64,000 nucleotides of DNA. Source: AC-32 sp046726435. GTDB lineage: Bacteria; Actinomycetota; Thermoleophilia; Gaiellales; Gaiellaceae. Under the pieces are notes generated by a model. It worked only from the letters and a program-made list of their open reading frames with translations. It did no database searches and had not been told where the DNA came from. Below are positions 21,975 to 31,034 of this stretch, piece by piece (the stretch's first letter is position 1; each line of letters opens with the position of its first letter). Location: positions 1 through 64,000 of the forward strand of contig JBKPAM010000008.1 in NCBI GenBank assembly GCA_046726435.1. The letters are read 5' to 3'. The position numbers and the translations under genes are program-made.

Positions 21975-23689
21975 GCGTCACGCGGTCGGTCGACGAGCTG
22001 GTCCAGGCGCTGTGCGGGGACCTGTCGTCCATCCGCGCGCCACGCGGAACGGAGCTGCATGCCCGCTCCTGGTCGACCGAGGCGCCGCTTCGGATGCTGC
22101 TGAACAACCTGGACCCCGAGGTCGCGGAACGGCCGGAGGAGCTCGTCGTCTACGGCGGCTCGGGGAAGGCGGCTCGGAGTCCGGAAGCACTGAGGGCGCT
22201 TGTCCGCTCCTTGCTCACACTCGCCGACGACCAGACGCTGCTCGTCCAGAGCGGGAAGCCGGTCGGCGTCTTCCGGACGCATTCGTTCGCGCCGCGTGTG
22301 CTCATCGCCAACTCGCTGCTCGTCCCCCGCTGGGCGACCTGGGAGGAGTTTCGGCGGCTCGAGGCCCTTGGCCTGACGATGTTCGGGCAGATGACCGCCG
22401 GCAGCTGGATCTACATCGGCAGCCAGGGGATCCTGCAGGGGACGTACCAGACGTTCGTCGCGGCAGGTGAGAAGCACTTCGGCTCCGCGGATCTCGCTGG
22501 GCGCACAATCTTGACCGCCGGTCTCGGCGGAATGGGCGGCGCGCAACCGCTGGCGGCGACACTTGCCGGGGCGGCGAGCCTGTGTGTCGAGGTCGATCCC
22601 GAACGCATTCAGCGCAGGCTCGAGACGCGCTACCTGGACGAGGCTTCGGAGTCGCTCGACGATGCGCTCTCGCGCGTGCGAGCTGCGGCGCGGGAGGGTC
22701 GCGCGCTCTCCGTCGGGCTGCTGGGAAACGCAGGAGAGATCGTCCCCGAGCTCGCTCGCCGAGGCGAGCCGTTCGATCTCGTGACCGATCAGACGGCGGC
22801 CCACGATCCGCTGAACGGCTACGTGCCGGTGGGATTGTCCGTGGATGAGGCGGCGGGGCTGCGCTCGCGAGATCCTGACGAGTACGTTCGCCGTGCTCGC
22901 GACTCGATCGCGCGGCACGTCGAGGGGCTGCTGGACTACGTCCGGGCGGGCAGCTATGTTTTCGATTATGGCAACAATCTCCGAGGGGAGGCGCTAGAGG
23001 CCGGGGTAGAGGAGGCGTTCACATACCCGGGCTTTGTCCCGGCCTATATTCGGCCGCTGTTCTGCCGTGGAGTCGGTCCGTTCCGCTGGGCAGCCCTCTC
23101 CGGGGATCCGGACGACATCGCCGCCATCGATCGGAGACTCCTCGAGCTGTTCCCGGACGACGCCGGCCTCCAGCGGTGGTTGACGCTCGCGCCCGACCGC
23201 GTCGCGTTCCAGGGGCTGCCGGCTCGAATCTGCTGGCTCGGCTACGGGGATCGCGCCAGGGCTGGACTCGCGATCAACGAGCTGGTGCGAGACGGTCAGG
23301 TAAAGGCTCCTGTCGTCATCGGCCGCGATCACCTCGACTCCGGTTCTGTCGCCTCGCCGTACCGCGAGACGGAGGCGATGCAGGACGGATCGGACGCGAT
23401 TGCCGACTGGCCGATCCTGAACGCGTTGCTGAACGTCGCCGCGGGCGCGACCTGGGTGAGCGTGCACCACGGCGGGGGCGTGGGGATCGGCAACTCGATC
23501 CATGCCGGCATGGTGGTCGTTGCCGACGGGGGCGACGAGATGGCGGAGCGGCTCGAGCGGGTGCTGACCACGGATCCCGGAAGCGGTGTCCTGCGTCACG
23601 CCGATGCCGGCTACCGGGACGCCCTCGCGGCTGCGCAGGAGCACGGGCTCGAGCTGCCGCTTCCGCCGACTTCCTCGGACCGCTCGTGA
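21971..23689 (+). CDS. hutU: Urocanate hydratase
   Basis: 572 aa from GTG 21971 (GTGA overlap). Conserved blocks: LRMLLNNLDPEVAERPEELV, YGGSGKAAR, LLVQSGKPVGVF, LIANSLLVPRWATWEEF, MTAGSWIYIGSQGI, GGMGGAQPLA at the NAD-binding site, DLVTDQTAAHDPLNGYVP, and near the C-terminus VSVHHGGGVGIGNSIHAGMV. Uses tightly bound NAD+ as an electrophile to convert urocanate to imidazolonepropionate. Length is typical (550-570 aa). Overlaps hutI by GTGA. Confidence 0.95.
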   Translation: MSVTRSVDELVQALCGDLSSIRAPRGTELHARSWSTEAPLRMLLNNLDPEVAERPEELVVYGGSGKAARSPEALRALVRSLLTLADDQTLLVQSGKPVGVFRTHSFAPRVLIANSLLVPRWATWEEFRRLEALGLTMFGQMTAGSWIYIGSQGILQGTYQTFVAAGEKHFGSADLAGRTILTAGLGGMGGAQPLAATLAGAASLCVEVDPERIQRRLETRYLDEASESLDDALSRVRAAAREGRALSVGLLGNAGEIVPELARRGEPFDLVTDQTAAHDPLNGYVPVGLSVDEAAGLRSRDPDEYVRRARDSIARHVEGLLDYVRAGSYVFDYGNNLRGEALEAGVEEAFTYPGFVPAYIRPLFCRGVGPFRWAALSGDPDDIAAIDRRLLELFPDDAGLQRWLTLAPDRVAFQGLPARICWLGYGDRARAGLAINELVRDGQVKAPVVIGRDHLDSGSVASPYRETEAMQDGSDAIADWPILNALLNVAAGATWVSVHHGGGVGIGNSIHAGMVVVADGGDEMAERLERVLTTDPGSGVLRHADAGYRDALAAAQEHGLELPLPPTSSDRS

Positions 23690-24927
23690 CCGAAGGCGCC
23701 GACGGCGCGTCCAGGCTTCTCGTGCGCGATCTGGCGCAGCTCGCGACGCCCTCTGCCGCGGCGCGGCCACCGTTGCGTGGCGCGGCGCTTCGAGACGTCG
23801 AGGTGATCGAGCAGGCGTTCGTGCTCTGCGAGGACGGTCGGATCGCCTCGATGGGGCCCATGGGAGAGCTCGATGCGCTTGAGGGCGAGGTCGAGGAGCT
23901 CGATGGCAAGGGCCTTTCCGCGGTCCCCGGCCTCGTCGACTGCCATACGCATCCCTGCTTTCTCGGCGATCGGGTCGACGAGTTCGCGCTGCGCGCGGCG
24001 GGGGCGGGCTACGAGGAGCTGCACGCGGCGGGGGGTGGCATCCTCTCGACGGTCCGCGCCACGCGGGCGGGCACTGAGGCCGAACTCGGCGCTGCAGTCC
24101 ACCGCCACCGTGAATGGATGCTACGTGGGGGCACGACGACGTTCGAAGGCAAGTCCGGCTACGGGCTCGACCGCGAGACCGAGCTGGCATCAGTTCGCGC
24201 CGTCGCCGACGCGGATGGCTCGCCCACCTGGCTCGGCGCCCATGCTGTGCCTCCCGAGTTCGATGACGGCGACGCCTACCTCGACTTCGCCCTCGCGGAG
24301 GTGCTGCCCGCGGCTGCGCAGATCGCCGACGCCGCTGACGTCTTCATCGAGGAGGGCGCGTTCACTGCCGGGCAGGCTCGACGTTACCTCGAAAAATGTA
24401 GGCAGGCCGGCCTCGCGCTTCGCCTGCACGGGGACCAGTTCACGGAACGCGGCGCGATCGATCTGGCGATCGAGCTCAGGGCGCGGTCGGTCGACCACCT
24501 CGAGGCAACCGGCGATCGCGGTGTCCGTGCGCTTGCGGCAAGCGACGTCGCCGCGGTGCTGCTGCCGGCGTGTGCGCTGTTCCTCGATCGTCCCATGCCG
24601 CCGGCGCGCGAGCTCGTCGACCGGGGTGCGGTGGTCGCTCTCGCAACGGACTTCAACCCGGGCAGCGCGTTCTGCGAGAGCCTTCCACTTGTCTGTTCGC
24701 TCGCCTGTACGCAGCTGCACCTGTCACCCGCCGAGGTCCTTGCCTGCTGCACCCTCAACGCAGCGCACGTGCTCGGCCGTGCCGAGCGGTGCGGTCGCGT
24801 CGCGCCGGGCTACGACGCCGATCTCGTCCTGCTCGACACCCCGGACTGGAGGCATCTCGCATACCACCTGGGCGGCGACGTCGTAACGGCTGTGATCCAG
24901 CGAGGCGTCGTCGCGTGGAGCCGCTGA
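23686..24927 (+). CDS. hutI: Imidazolonepropionase
   Basis: 413 aa from GTG 23686. Amidohydrolase-fold metal site DCHTHPCF (H-x-H) near residue 85, GGTTTFEGKSGYGLD, LHGDQFTERGAIDLAIEL and the late Asp in ALATDFNPGSAF, all at HutI-like positions. Hydrolyses imidazolone-5-propionate to N-formimino-L-glutamate, which FtcD then consumes, so the cluster uses the formimino-THF branch rather than HutF/HutG. Last gene of the overlapping hutH-membrane protein-hutU-hutI set. Confidence 0.95.
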   Translation: MTEGADGASRLLVRDLAQLATPSAAARPPLRGAALRDVEVIEQAFVLCEDGRIASMGPMGELDALEGEVEELDGKGLSAVPGLVDCHTHPCFLGDRVDEFALRAAGAGYEELHAAGGGILSTVRATRAGTEAELGAAVHRHREWMLRGGTTTFEGKSGYGLDRETELASVRAVADADGSPTWLGAHAVPPEFDDGDAYLDFALAEVLPAAAQIADAADVFIEEGAFTAGQARRYLEKCRQAGLALRLHGDQFTERGAIDLAIELRARSVDHLEATGDRGVRALAASDVAAVLLPACALFLDRPMPPARELVDRGAVVALATDFNPGSAFCESLPLVCSLACTQLHLSPAEVLACCTLNAAHVLGRAERCGRVAPGYDADLVLLDTPDWRHLAYHLGGDVVTAVIQRGVVAWSR

Positions 24928-24935
24928 CCCCGCGC

Positions 24936-24941
24936 TAGGCT
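24936..24941 (+). promoter_or_regulatory. -10 box (TAGGCT) of 24949
   Basis: Ends 7 nt before ATG 24949; leaderless layout. Confidence 0.6.
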
Positions 24942-24948
24942 TGCGGCG

Positions 24949-25380
24949 ATGCCCACTCGTAAGCAGCGCCGCCGGCGCCAGAAGGAGCGCCGGCACGAAT
25001 ACGAGTACGTCTACGTCGACGACGCGGGCGACGAGGTCGAGGTCGACGAGGACGAGGTCACCGCGGACAGCCCCCGCCGCAACGGGAAGCGCGACACGAA
25101 GCAACCGGCCAGGAAGACGCAGCAGAGCCGTCCGATCAGGACGGTTTCACCGCCGTCATGGAGCCGGGTCGCCAAGCGGGCCCTGGTGTTCGGGCCGCTG
25201 ATCTTCATCGCCTTCTCGTTGATCAACAGCGGCCAGCCGGTCGTCCAGCGGCTCGCGGTCGCAGCGCTCTACACGGCGTTCTTCGTGCCGCTGATGTACC
25301 TGATGGACCGCACGATGTACCGGACCTACCTGCGGCGCACCGGCCAGCAGGGGCCGCAGAAGGCGACCCGCAAGCGTTAG
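24949..25380 (+). CDS. Membrane protein with charged N-terminal tail
   Basis: 143 aa. Residues 1-75 are highly charged and disordered (RKQRRRRQKERRHEYEYVYV, then acidic and again basic); two hydrophobic segments follow at about 83-98 (ALVFGPLIFIAFSLIN) and 104-122 (LAVAALYTAFFVPLMYLMD). No recognised family. The stop codon overlaps that of the convergent cupin gene as TTAG. Confidence 0.65.
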   Translation: MPTRKQRRRRQKERRHEYEYVYVDDAGDEVEVDEDEVTADSPRRNGKRDTKQPARKTQQSRPIRTVSPPSWSRVAKRALVFGPLIFIAFSLINSGQPVVQRLAVAALYTAFFVPLMYLMDRTMYRTYLRRTGQQGPQKATRKR

Positions 25381-25736
25381 GTCGTCGCGGGCGCTCCGGC
25401 GCTCCGCTCGTCGCCGCGGTAGTGGCCTGGCCCCGGCCACGGTGCGAGGAAGAGCAGCAGGCGGGCTCCTTCGCGGGTCGAGACGGCACGGCGCTCCTGC
25501 GGCTCGAAGAGGAAGAGCATCCCGGGCGAGGCTTCGAACGTCTCGTCGCCGACGTCGATCTGGACGGTTCCGTCGACGACGAGCAGGAAGGCGTGCTCCT
25601 TCACCTCGTGCTCGCCGAGCCGCTGGCCTGGCTCGAGGCCGATTACCAGCGCACGTGCGGGTCTCGTCGGGTCGAGCACCACTGGCGAGCGGCTGCCGCC
25701 GGGCGTCTCGATATCGCGGAGGTTCCAACTCTGCAT
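25377..25736 (-). CDS. Single-domain cupin protein
   Basis: 119 aa from ATG 25736; a GTG at 25772 would add 12 residues. Cupin motif 1 is GQRLGEHEVKEHAFLLVVDG (G-x5-H-x-H-like, with HEVKEH) and motif 2 around GMLFLFEPQERRAV, where the usual His is missing, so metal binding is uncertain. Single-domain cupins of this size bind small ligands or act as dioxygenases and isomerases; no substrate can be named. It is convergent with 24949 and divergent from the MBL gene at 25978. Confidence 0.75.
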   Translation of the reverse strand: MQSWNLRDIETPGGSRSPVVLDPTRPARALVIGLEPGQRLGEHEVKEHAFLLVVDGTVQIDVGDETFEASPGMLFLFEPQERRAVSTREGARLLLFLAPWPGPGHYRGDERSAGAPATT

Positions 25737-25799
25737 CGGCGTTTCCGTACCCGCCTCGCCTGGGTCTGACACGGACGCACTTTCGGCACACTCTCGACA

Positions 25800-25866
25800 C
25801 AGACACGTGCGGCCTCAGGCGCTAGGCTCGCAGTGGGGAGGAGGCCGGGCGCGCCTGAACTAAGGG
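25800..25866 (+). promoter_or_regulatory. GGGGAGGAGG promoter module, copy 2
   Basis: CAGACA (25800-25805), 17-bp spacer, TAGGCT (25823-25828), 6 nt, GGGGAGGAGG (25835-25844), CCGGGCG, and ACTAAGGGAC. It points towards the MBL-hisS-aspS operon. The CCCCGA arm is absent in this copy. The remaining 110 bp to the MBL start are GC-rich with no gene. Confidence 0.6.
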
Positions 25867-25962
25867 ACGGCCGGAGGCGGCCGCACAAGGGCAGCGGGCG
25901 CGGCCGCGCAAGCCGCACACCTCGAACGTTTCTGCGGTTCCGGGAGCTCGACGGAGCCCGGT

Positions 25963-25968
25963 TAGACT
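25963..25968 (+). promoter_or_regulatory. -10 box (TAGACT) of the MBL-hisS-aspS operon
   Basis: Ends 9 nt before GTG 25978; leaderless or very short leader. Confidence 0.55.
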
Positions 25969-25977
25969 CACCCTCCC

Positions 25978-26628
25978 GTGAGCACACCGCCCACTCTCGC
26001 CGTCGACCGCTACGAGCTCGGCCCGGTCGGAACGAACTGCTACGTCGTCCGCGCCTCTCGCGAGGGTGAAGACGCGGTAGTGATCGACCCGGGCGGCAAC
26101 GCAGCCGAGCTCATGCTCGAGCTCGCCCGCAGCGGCGCGCATTGCGCGGCGATCCTGATAACGCACGGCCACTGGGACCACCTCGGCGGGGTCGCCGACC
26201 TCGCGGAGGGCGCCGAGGCGCCCGTTTACATGGCCGAGGACGAGCGTGCGCTGCTGGAGAACTTGCCCGACCTCGTCCCGGAGGGCGTGGTCGCGCGCCC
26301 GCACACCGCGGACACGTTCCTCCACGGCGGCGAGACGCTCGAGCTCGCGGGGATCAGCTTCGAAACCCTCAACGTCCCCGGGCACTCGCCCGGCCATCTC
26401 GCCTACCACGCCGACGGCTGCCTCTTCTCGGGCGACGTCCTCTTCGCAGGCTCTGTTGGCCGAACCGACCTCCCAGGGGCCGACTGGGACACCCTCGTCG
26501 AGTCGCTCCGGATGCTCACCGAGCGCTTCCCGCCCGAGACGCGCGTCTATCCCGGTCACGGCCCGCCGACGACGCTGGGCGCCGAGCTCGACCGCAACCC
26601 CTTCCTCATCTCGCTGCGCGCCTCGTGA
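25978..26628 (+). CDS. Metallo-beta-lactamase-fold hydrolase (glyoxalase II-like)
   Basis: 216 aa from GTG 25978. Metal site THGHWDHLGG (HxHxDH) near residue 63, NVPGHSPGHLAYH with the next His, SGDVLFAGSVGRTDLPG with the bridging Asp, and the C-terminal YPGHGPPTTL. This is the small glyoxalase II-like MBL subgroup, cytosolic thioester or sulfur-chemistry hydrolases. It lacks the C-terminal substrate domain of true GloB. Located directly before hisS with a GTGA overlap, an arrangement seen in many actinobacteria and Firmicutes, though a functional link is unknown. Confidence 0.88.
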   Translation: MSTPPTLAVDRYELGPVGTNCYVVRASREGEDAVVIDPGGNAAELMLELARSGAHCAAILITHGHWDHLGGVADLAEGAEAPVYMAEDERALLENLPDLVPEGVVARPHTADTFLHGGETLELAGISFETLNVPGHSPGHLAYHADGCLFSGDVLFAGSVGRTDLPGADWDTLVESLRMLTERFPPETRVYPGHGPPTTLGAELDRNPFLISLRAS

Positions 26629-27857
26629 CGACCTTCGAGGCGCCCCGAGGCACTAACGACATCCTCCCGTCCGAGCAGCCGCTCTGGCGGCTGGTCACCG
26701 GCGAGGCCGAGCGCCTCTGCTCGCTCTACGGCTACCGCCCGATCCAGACGCCGACCTTCGAGGACACGGCGCTGTTCGAGCGCACGTCGGGGGAGGGATC
26801 CGATGTTGTGCACAAGGAGATGTACACCTTCGAGGACAAGGGCGGCCGCTCCCTCACGCTTCGGCCCGAGGCCACGGCACCGATCGCGCGTGCGTACCTC
26901 GAGCACGGCCTCCACCGCGAGGCGCAGCCCGTCAAGCTCTACACCCTCGGGACCTTCTACCGCTACGCCGCGCCACAGCGCGGCCGCTACCGCGAGTTCT
27001 GGCAGCTCTCCGTCGAGGCGATCGGATCGGACGACCCGGCGGTCGACGCCGAGATCATTCAGCTCTACGACGAGCTGCTCGCGCGCCTCGGCGTGACGAA
27101 CTACCAGCTCCAGCTCAACTCGATCGGCGACGAGAAGTGCCGCCCGAAGTACCTCGAGCGACTGACGGCATGGCTCGACGAGCACGAGGACGTTCTCGAC
27201 GACGAAGCCCGCCATAAGCGCGCGACCAGCCCGCTGCGCGTGTTCGACGTGAAGAGCGAGCGCGTTCGGGAGGCACTGGCCAAGGCCCCGAAGATCGGGG
27301 ACTCGCTCTGCGACGAGTGCCGCGCGCACTTCGAGTCCGTCAAGGCGCACCTGGAGAATTACGGGGTCGAGTTCGAGCTCGAGCCGACGCTTGTACGCGG
27401 GCTCGACTACTACACGCGCACGGCGTTCGAGTTCGTCGACGACGCGATCGGCGCCCAGAGCTCGATCTGCGGCGGCGGGCGCTACGACGGGCTGATCGAG
27501 GAGATCGGCGGCAAGCCGACGCCTGCGATCGGGTTCGGGGCCGGAATCGAACGGCTGCTGCTCTCGCTGGAGGCCGCGGGGACCGAGGCCGAGCCTGCGG
27601 CGATCGACGTCTTCGTCGCGCTCCAGGACGGAGACGACAAGCCGCGCGTCCTGCCGCTCGTCCAGGAGCTGCGCCGGCGCGGGCTGCGCGCCGACATCGA
27701 CTACGGCGGCCGCTCTCTCAAAGGTCAGCTCACCCAGGCGGGCCGGCTCGGCGCGAAGGCGATCGTGGAGTGGGGGCCCGAGCGCTCGACGGTGCGCAGG
27801 CCCGGCGAGCGGGACGAAGACGTACCTACCGCCGAGCTCGCGGAGCGGCTCAGGTGA
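26625..27857 (+). CDS. hisS: Histidyl-tRNA synthetase
   Basis: 410 aa from GTG 26625. Class II motifs: N-terminal APRGTNDILP, motif 2 TLRPEATAPIARAYLEH and FYRYAAPQRGRYREFWQL, histidine loops GLDYYTRTAFEF and CGGGRYDGL, motif 3 IGFGAGIERLLL, then the anticodon-binding domain (IDVFVALQDG onwards). Charges tRNA-His. Length is normal. Overlaps both neighbours by GTGA, so the MBL-hisS-aspS set is translationally coupled. Confidence 0.96.
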   Translation: MTTFEAPRGTNDILPSEQPLWRLVTGEAERLCSLYGYRPIQTPTFEDTALFERTSGEGSDVVHKEMYTFEDKGGRSLTLRPEATAPIARAYLEHGLHREAQPVKLYTLGTFYRYAAPQRGRYREFWQLSVEAIGSDDPAVDAEIIQLYDELLARLGVTNYQLQLNSIGDEKCRPKYLERLTAWLDEHEDVLDDEARHKRATSPLRVFDVKSERVREALAKAPKIGDSLCDECRAHFESVKAHLENYGVEFELEPTLVRGLDYYTRTAFEFVDDAIGAQSSICGGGRYDGLIEEIGGKPTPAIGFGAGIERLLLSLEAAGTEAEPAAIDVFVALQDGDDKPRVLPLVQELRRRGLRADIDYGGRSLKGQLTQAGRLGAKAIVEWGPERSTVRRPGERDEDVPTAELAERLR

Positions 27858-29596
27858 GGTGGCGCGACCTGAAGGCGGGCGAGCTCCGCCCCGAACACGT
27901 CGGACAGCGGCTCGCGCTCGCCGGCTGGGCCGCGCGACGTCGCGACCACGGCGGGCTCGTCTTCATCGACTTGCGCGACGAAAGTGGACTCGCACAACTC
28001 GTGATCAACCCCGAGCGTGCGCCTGCAGCCGCGGAGGTCGCCCACGACGTCCGCAACGAGTTCGTCCTCCGCGCCGAGGGCGAGGTCGCAGCCCGCGCGC
28101 CCGAGGCGGTCAACCCGAACCTCCCCACCGGCGAGGTCGAGCTCCAGGTCGACGAGCTCGAGATCGTCTCCCGCTCCGAGCCGCTCCCCTTCCAGCTGGA
28201 CGAGGAGAACGTCGAAGAGGGCACGCGACTGCGGTACCGCTACCTCGACCTGCGGCGCGGGCGGATGCAGCGCAACCTGCGCCTCTCGGCAACCGTCGTC
28301 GCGGCGATTCGCCGCTTCATGGACGAGCAGGGGTTCGTCGACGTGTGGACGCCGAACCTGACGGCGGCCACGCCAGAGGGCGCACGCGACTTCCTCGTCC
28401 CCGTGCGGCTCCAGCCGGGCCGGTTCTTCGCGCTTCCGCAGTCACCCCAGATCTTCAAGCAGATCCTGATGGTGGCCGGATTCGGCCGCTACTACCAGAT
28501 CGCGATCTGCTTCCGGGACGAGGATCTCCGGGCCGATCGCCAGTTCGAGTTCCGCCAGCTCGACCTCGAGCTCTCGTTTCCGACGCGGGAAGAGGTGTGG
28601 GACACACTCGAGGGCGCGGTGGTCGCCTCGTTCGAGGCGCTCGGGCGCGAATCGCCGCCGCGCCCGTTCCTGCGGCTCACCTGGCACGAGGCCATGGCGC
28701 GCTTCGGATCAGACAAGCCCGACCTGCGCTTCGGGCTCGAGCTGCACGACCTGACCGAGCAGACGCGCGACTCCGACTTCAAGGTCTTCGCGCAGGCGCC
28801 GAGCGTCCAGTACCTCACCGTGCCGCAGGAGCTCTCCCGCACCGAGCTCGCCTCGCTCGAGCAGCTGGCGAAGGACTGGGGCGGGAAGGGGCTCGCGTAC
28901 CTGGTCTTCGACGAAGAGGGCGAGGTGCGTTCGCCGATCGCCAAGTTCCTCTCCGCCGAGGTGATCGAGGCCGTGCGGCCGGACGAGCCTGCGGCGACGG
29001 TGCTCTTCGGCGCGGACGAGCCGGGCACGGTCGCCCGGGTGCTCTCTGCGGTGCGCAACCACCTCGGCCGGGAGCTCGGCCTGATCGATGAGACCCGCGA
29101 CGAGTTCCTCTGGATCACCGACTTCCCGCTCTTCGAGTGGGACGAGGACCGCGGGCGCTGGACCTTCAGCCACCATCCGTTCACGGGCGTGCGGCCCGGC
29201 GACGAGGACCTCATCGAGTCCGACCCGGGCCGCGCGTTGAGCCAGGCGTACGACCTCGTGTGGAACGGGTGGGAGCTCGGCTCGGGCTCGATCCGAATCC
29301 ACGATCCACAGATCCAGCGCCGCGTCTTCGCCGCGATGGGCATCACCGAGGAAGAGGGGAACGAACGGTTTGGCTTCCTGCTCGAAGTGCTGCGGATGGG
29401 GGCACCGCCGCACGGCGGCTTCGCGTTGGGGCTGGAGCGATTCGTCGCGCTGCTCGCCGGCGAGCAGAACATCCGCGAGGTGGTTGCGTTCCCGAAGACC
29501 GCGAGCGGCTCCGAGCCGCTGACCGGCGCGCCGACGCCGATTGCGCCGGAGGTCCTGGCCGAGCTCGGAATTCAGGTTCTGCCGCGGGACCACTGA
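27854..29596 (+). CDS. aspS: Aspartyl-tRNA synthetase, bacterial type
   Basis: 580 aa from GTG 27854. N-terminal OB fold (LAGWAARRRDHGGLVFIDLR), motif 1 and 2 regions (PQSPQIFKQILMVAGFGRYY, FRDEDLRADRQFEFRQLDLE), the bacterial GAD insertion (about residues 290-410), FSHHPFTGVR, and motif 3 GGFALGLERFVAL. Whether it is discriminating or also charges tRNA-Asn cannot be settled here; no gatCAB or asnS is in the window. Ends the MBL-hisS-aspS operon; the 110 bp after it carry no gene. Confidence 0.96.
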   Translation: MRWRDLKAGELRPEHVGQRLALAGWAARRRDHGGLVFIDLRDESGLAQLVINPERAPAAAEVAHDVRNEFVLRAEGEVAARAPEAVNPNLPTGEVELQVDELEIVSRSEPLPFQLDEENVEEGTRLRYRYLDLRRGRMQRNLRLSATVVAAIRRFMDEQGFVDVWTPNLTAATPEGARDFLVPVRLQPGRFFALPQSPQIFKQILMVAGFGRYYQIAICFRDEDLRADRQFEFRQLDLELSFPTREEVWDTLEGAVVASFEALGRESPPRPFLRLTWHEAMARFGSDKPDLRFGLELHDLTEQTRDSDFKVFAQAPSVQYLTVPQELSRTELASLEQLAKDWGGKGLAYLVFDEEGEVRSPIAKFLSAEVIEAVRPDEPAATVLFGADEPGTVARVLSAVRNHLGRELGLIDETRDEFLWITDFPLFEWDEDRGRWTFSHHPFTGVRPGDEDLIESDPGRALSQAYDLVWNGWELGSGSIRIHDPQIQRRVFAAMGITEEEGNERFGFLLEVLRMGAPPHGGFALGLERFVALLAGEQNIREVVAFPKTASGSEPLTGAPTPIAPEVLAELGIQVLPRDH

Positions 29597-29694
29597 CTGC
29601 GCGCCCAGGCAGCAGTCATACTCCGTCGAGTACCGGCCGGCCGAGGAGGACGAGCGAGCAGATGGCAAGCGAAGGCGAAGACCAGGACGCCAGC

Positions 29695-29700
29695 TAGGCT
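29695..29700 (+). promoter_or_regulatory. -10 box (TAGGCT) of 29707
   Basis: Ends 6 nt before ATG 29707; leaderless layout. Confidence 0.6.
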
Positions 29701-29706
29701 CGGTCC

Positions 29707-30537
29707 ATGCTTCCGGGCCGGTTCGGTCTCCGCTTCGCGCTCGAGGCGATCTTCCTGGTGCTGGTTGCGGTCGGCGCCGGCGTCGCCGACCTGCGTCCCC
29801 TGGTGATCGTCGGCGTAGTCGCCGCCGCGTGGCTGCTGGTGGCGATCATCGAGTACACGGCGAACCGGATCGCCTCGGCACCGGTCTCGTATGTGCTCCC
29901 TCCGCGCGAGGAGCCTCAAGAGGAAGACGAGGAGGAGCGCGTCTTCTGGCCTCCCCCCGAGGAACGGACAGTCGTCGCGCCGCCGGAGGAGCGCGTCGAG
30001 CAGGAGCCCGAGCCCGAACCTGAGCCCGAGCCCTTGGCCGAGCCCACGCCGGAGCCTGAGGCTGAACCGGAGCCGGAGCCGCCTCCGCTCCCGGTGGCGG
30101 AGCCGGAGCCTGAGCCTGAGCCCGAACCTGAGCCGGAGCCGCCTCCGCTCCCGGAGCCGGAGCCTGAGCCCGAACCGGAGCCAGAACCTGAGCCGGTGCC
30201 GCCTCCGCTCCCGGTCGCGGAGCCGGAGCCGGAGCCTGAACCGCAGCCCGAACCGGAGCCGGAGCCTGAACCGCAGCCCGAACCGGAGCCGGAGCCGCCT
30301 CCGCTTCCGGTCGCAGAGGTGGAGCCGCCGGTCGCGGAGCCGATCGAGGAGCCGCCCAAGCGGCGCCTGCGCTCGCTCTTCCGCCGAGCTGAGCCCGTGG
30401 AAGCGCCCCCTCCCGCTCCTCCGCCGAGGCACGTGAGGCTGCTGCCCAGGCGCTCCGCCGATGAGTCGAGCCCGGCCGAGCAGGAGGTGGCGGAGCTTTT
30501 CGGCCGGTCCGAGGAACGCGAGGAACGCGGCGGGTGA
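29707..30537 (+). CDS. Membrane-anchored Glu-Pro repeat protein
   Basis: 276 aa. Two N-terminal hydrophobic helices at about residues 8-27 (LRFALEAIFLVLVAVGAGVA) and 30-50 (LVIVGVVAAAWLLVAIIEY), then a long cytosolic tail. Residues about 98-200 consist of (EP)n runs broken four times by PPPLP or PVPPPLP, with occasional QP. EP repeats in TonB-like proteins form stiff extended rods; here no TonB C-terminal domain follows. The last 70 residues are mixed charge (RRLRSLFRRAEP). Function unknown; a spacer or tether role is inference. Codon-level repetition makes this stretch prone to slippage. Confidence 0.75.
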   Translation: MLPGRFGLRFALEAIFLVLVAVGAGVADLRPLVIVGVVAAAWLLVAIIEYTANRIASAPVSYVLPPREEPQEEDEEERVFWPPPEERTVVAPPEERVEQEPEPEPEPEPLAEPTPEPEAEPEPEPPPLPVAEPEPEPEPEPEPEPPPLPEPEPEPEPEPEPEPVPPPLPVAEPEPEPEPQPEPEPEPEPQPEPEPEPPPLPVAEVEPPVAEPIEEPPKRRLRSLFRRAEPVEAPPPAPPPRHVRLLPRRSADESSPAEQEVAELFGRSEEREERGG

Positions 30538-30565
30538 GGATCCACGTCTTCCAGAAGGTCCTTCG

Positions 30566-30982
30566 GTGACGGCCGCCGCCGCGCAGCGCCAGGTCGCCCT
30601 CGCCGGGATCGCGCTGCTGGCGGGAATCGGTGCGCTCGCGCTCAGCTCGCGAGGAAACGGCCAGCCCACCGCCCGCATCCCACAGCCGGTGTCCGCAGCG
30701 GGCGGGTGGTACTCGGCGCTCGCCGGCCCGGAGCAACCACGGTACGGGAGCCGAACGCGCTGCGGTTACGTGCTGCAGCCGGGCACCGTCGGGGTGAGGG
30801 ACTCCGTTCTCCCGTGCGGGATCCTCGTCTACGTCGCGTACAAGGACAGCCCCGAGATCCTTACCCGCGTGATCGACCGCAGGCCGGTGCGCCCGGGCCG
30901 GAGATTCGACCTCACGCCGAAGCTCGCGGAGGAGCTCGGCGTCGACGGCGTGCAGCGCGTTCGCTGGGTCTTCGCGCGCTAG
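30566..30982 (+). CDS. RlpA-like double-psi beta-barrel protein, secreted or membrane-anchored
   Basis: 138 aa from GTG 30566. An N-terminal hydrophobic segment (VALAGIALLAGIGALAL) exports or anchors it; the remaining 85 residues form a double-psi beta-barrel: YGSRTRCGYVLQPGTVGV, LPCGILVYVAY, VIDRRPVRPGRRFDLTP with the key Asp residues, LGVDGVQRVRWVF. The two Cys (RCGY and LPCG) occur in RlpA-like and 3D-domain proteins. Members act on or bind peptidoglycan. Lytic activity is not assured. Confidence 0.7.
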   Translation: MTAAAAQRQVALAGIALLAGIGALALSSRGNGQPTARIPQPVSAAGGWYSALAGPEQPRYGSRTRCGYVLQPGTVGVRDSVLPCGILVYVAYKDSPEILTRVIDRRPVRPGRRFDLTPKLAEELGVDGVQRVRWVFAR

Positions 30983-31034
30983 AGTGAGCGTTTCGAGCCT
31001 GTGCGTGCTCGGGGCTTCTCTGTAGAACCAACAC

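Noticed and set aside
29916..30545. Gly-Ser repeat protein on the minus strand
   Set aside because: It is the antisense reading of the Glu-Pro repeat; no signal peptide or start context.
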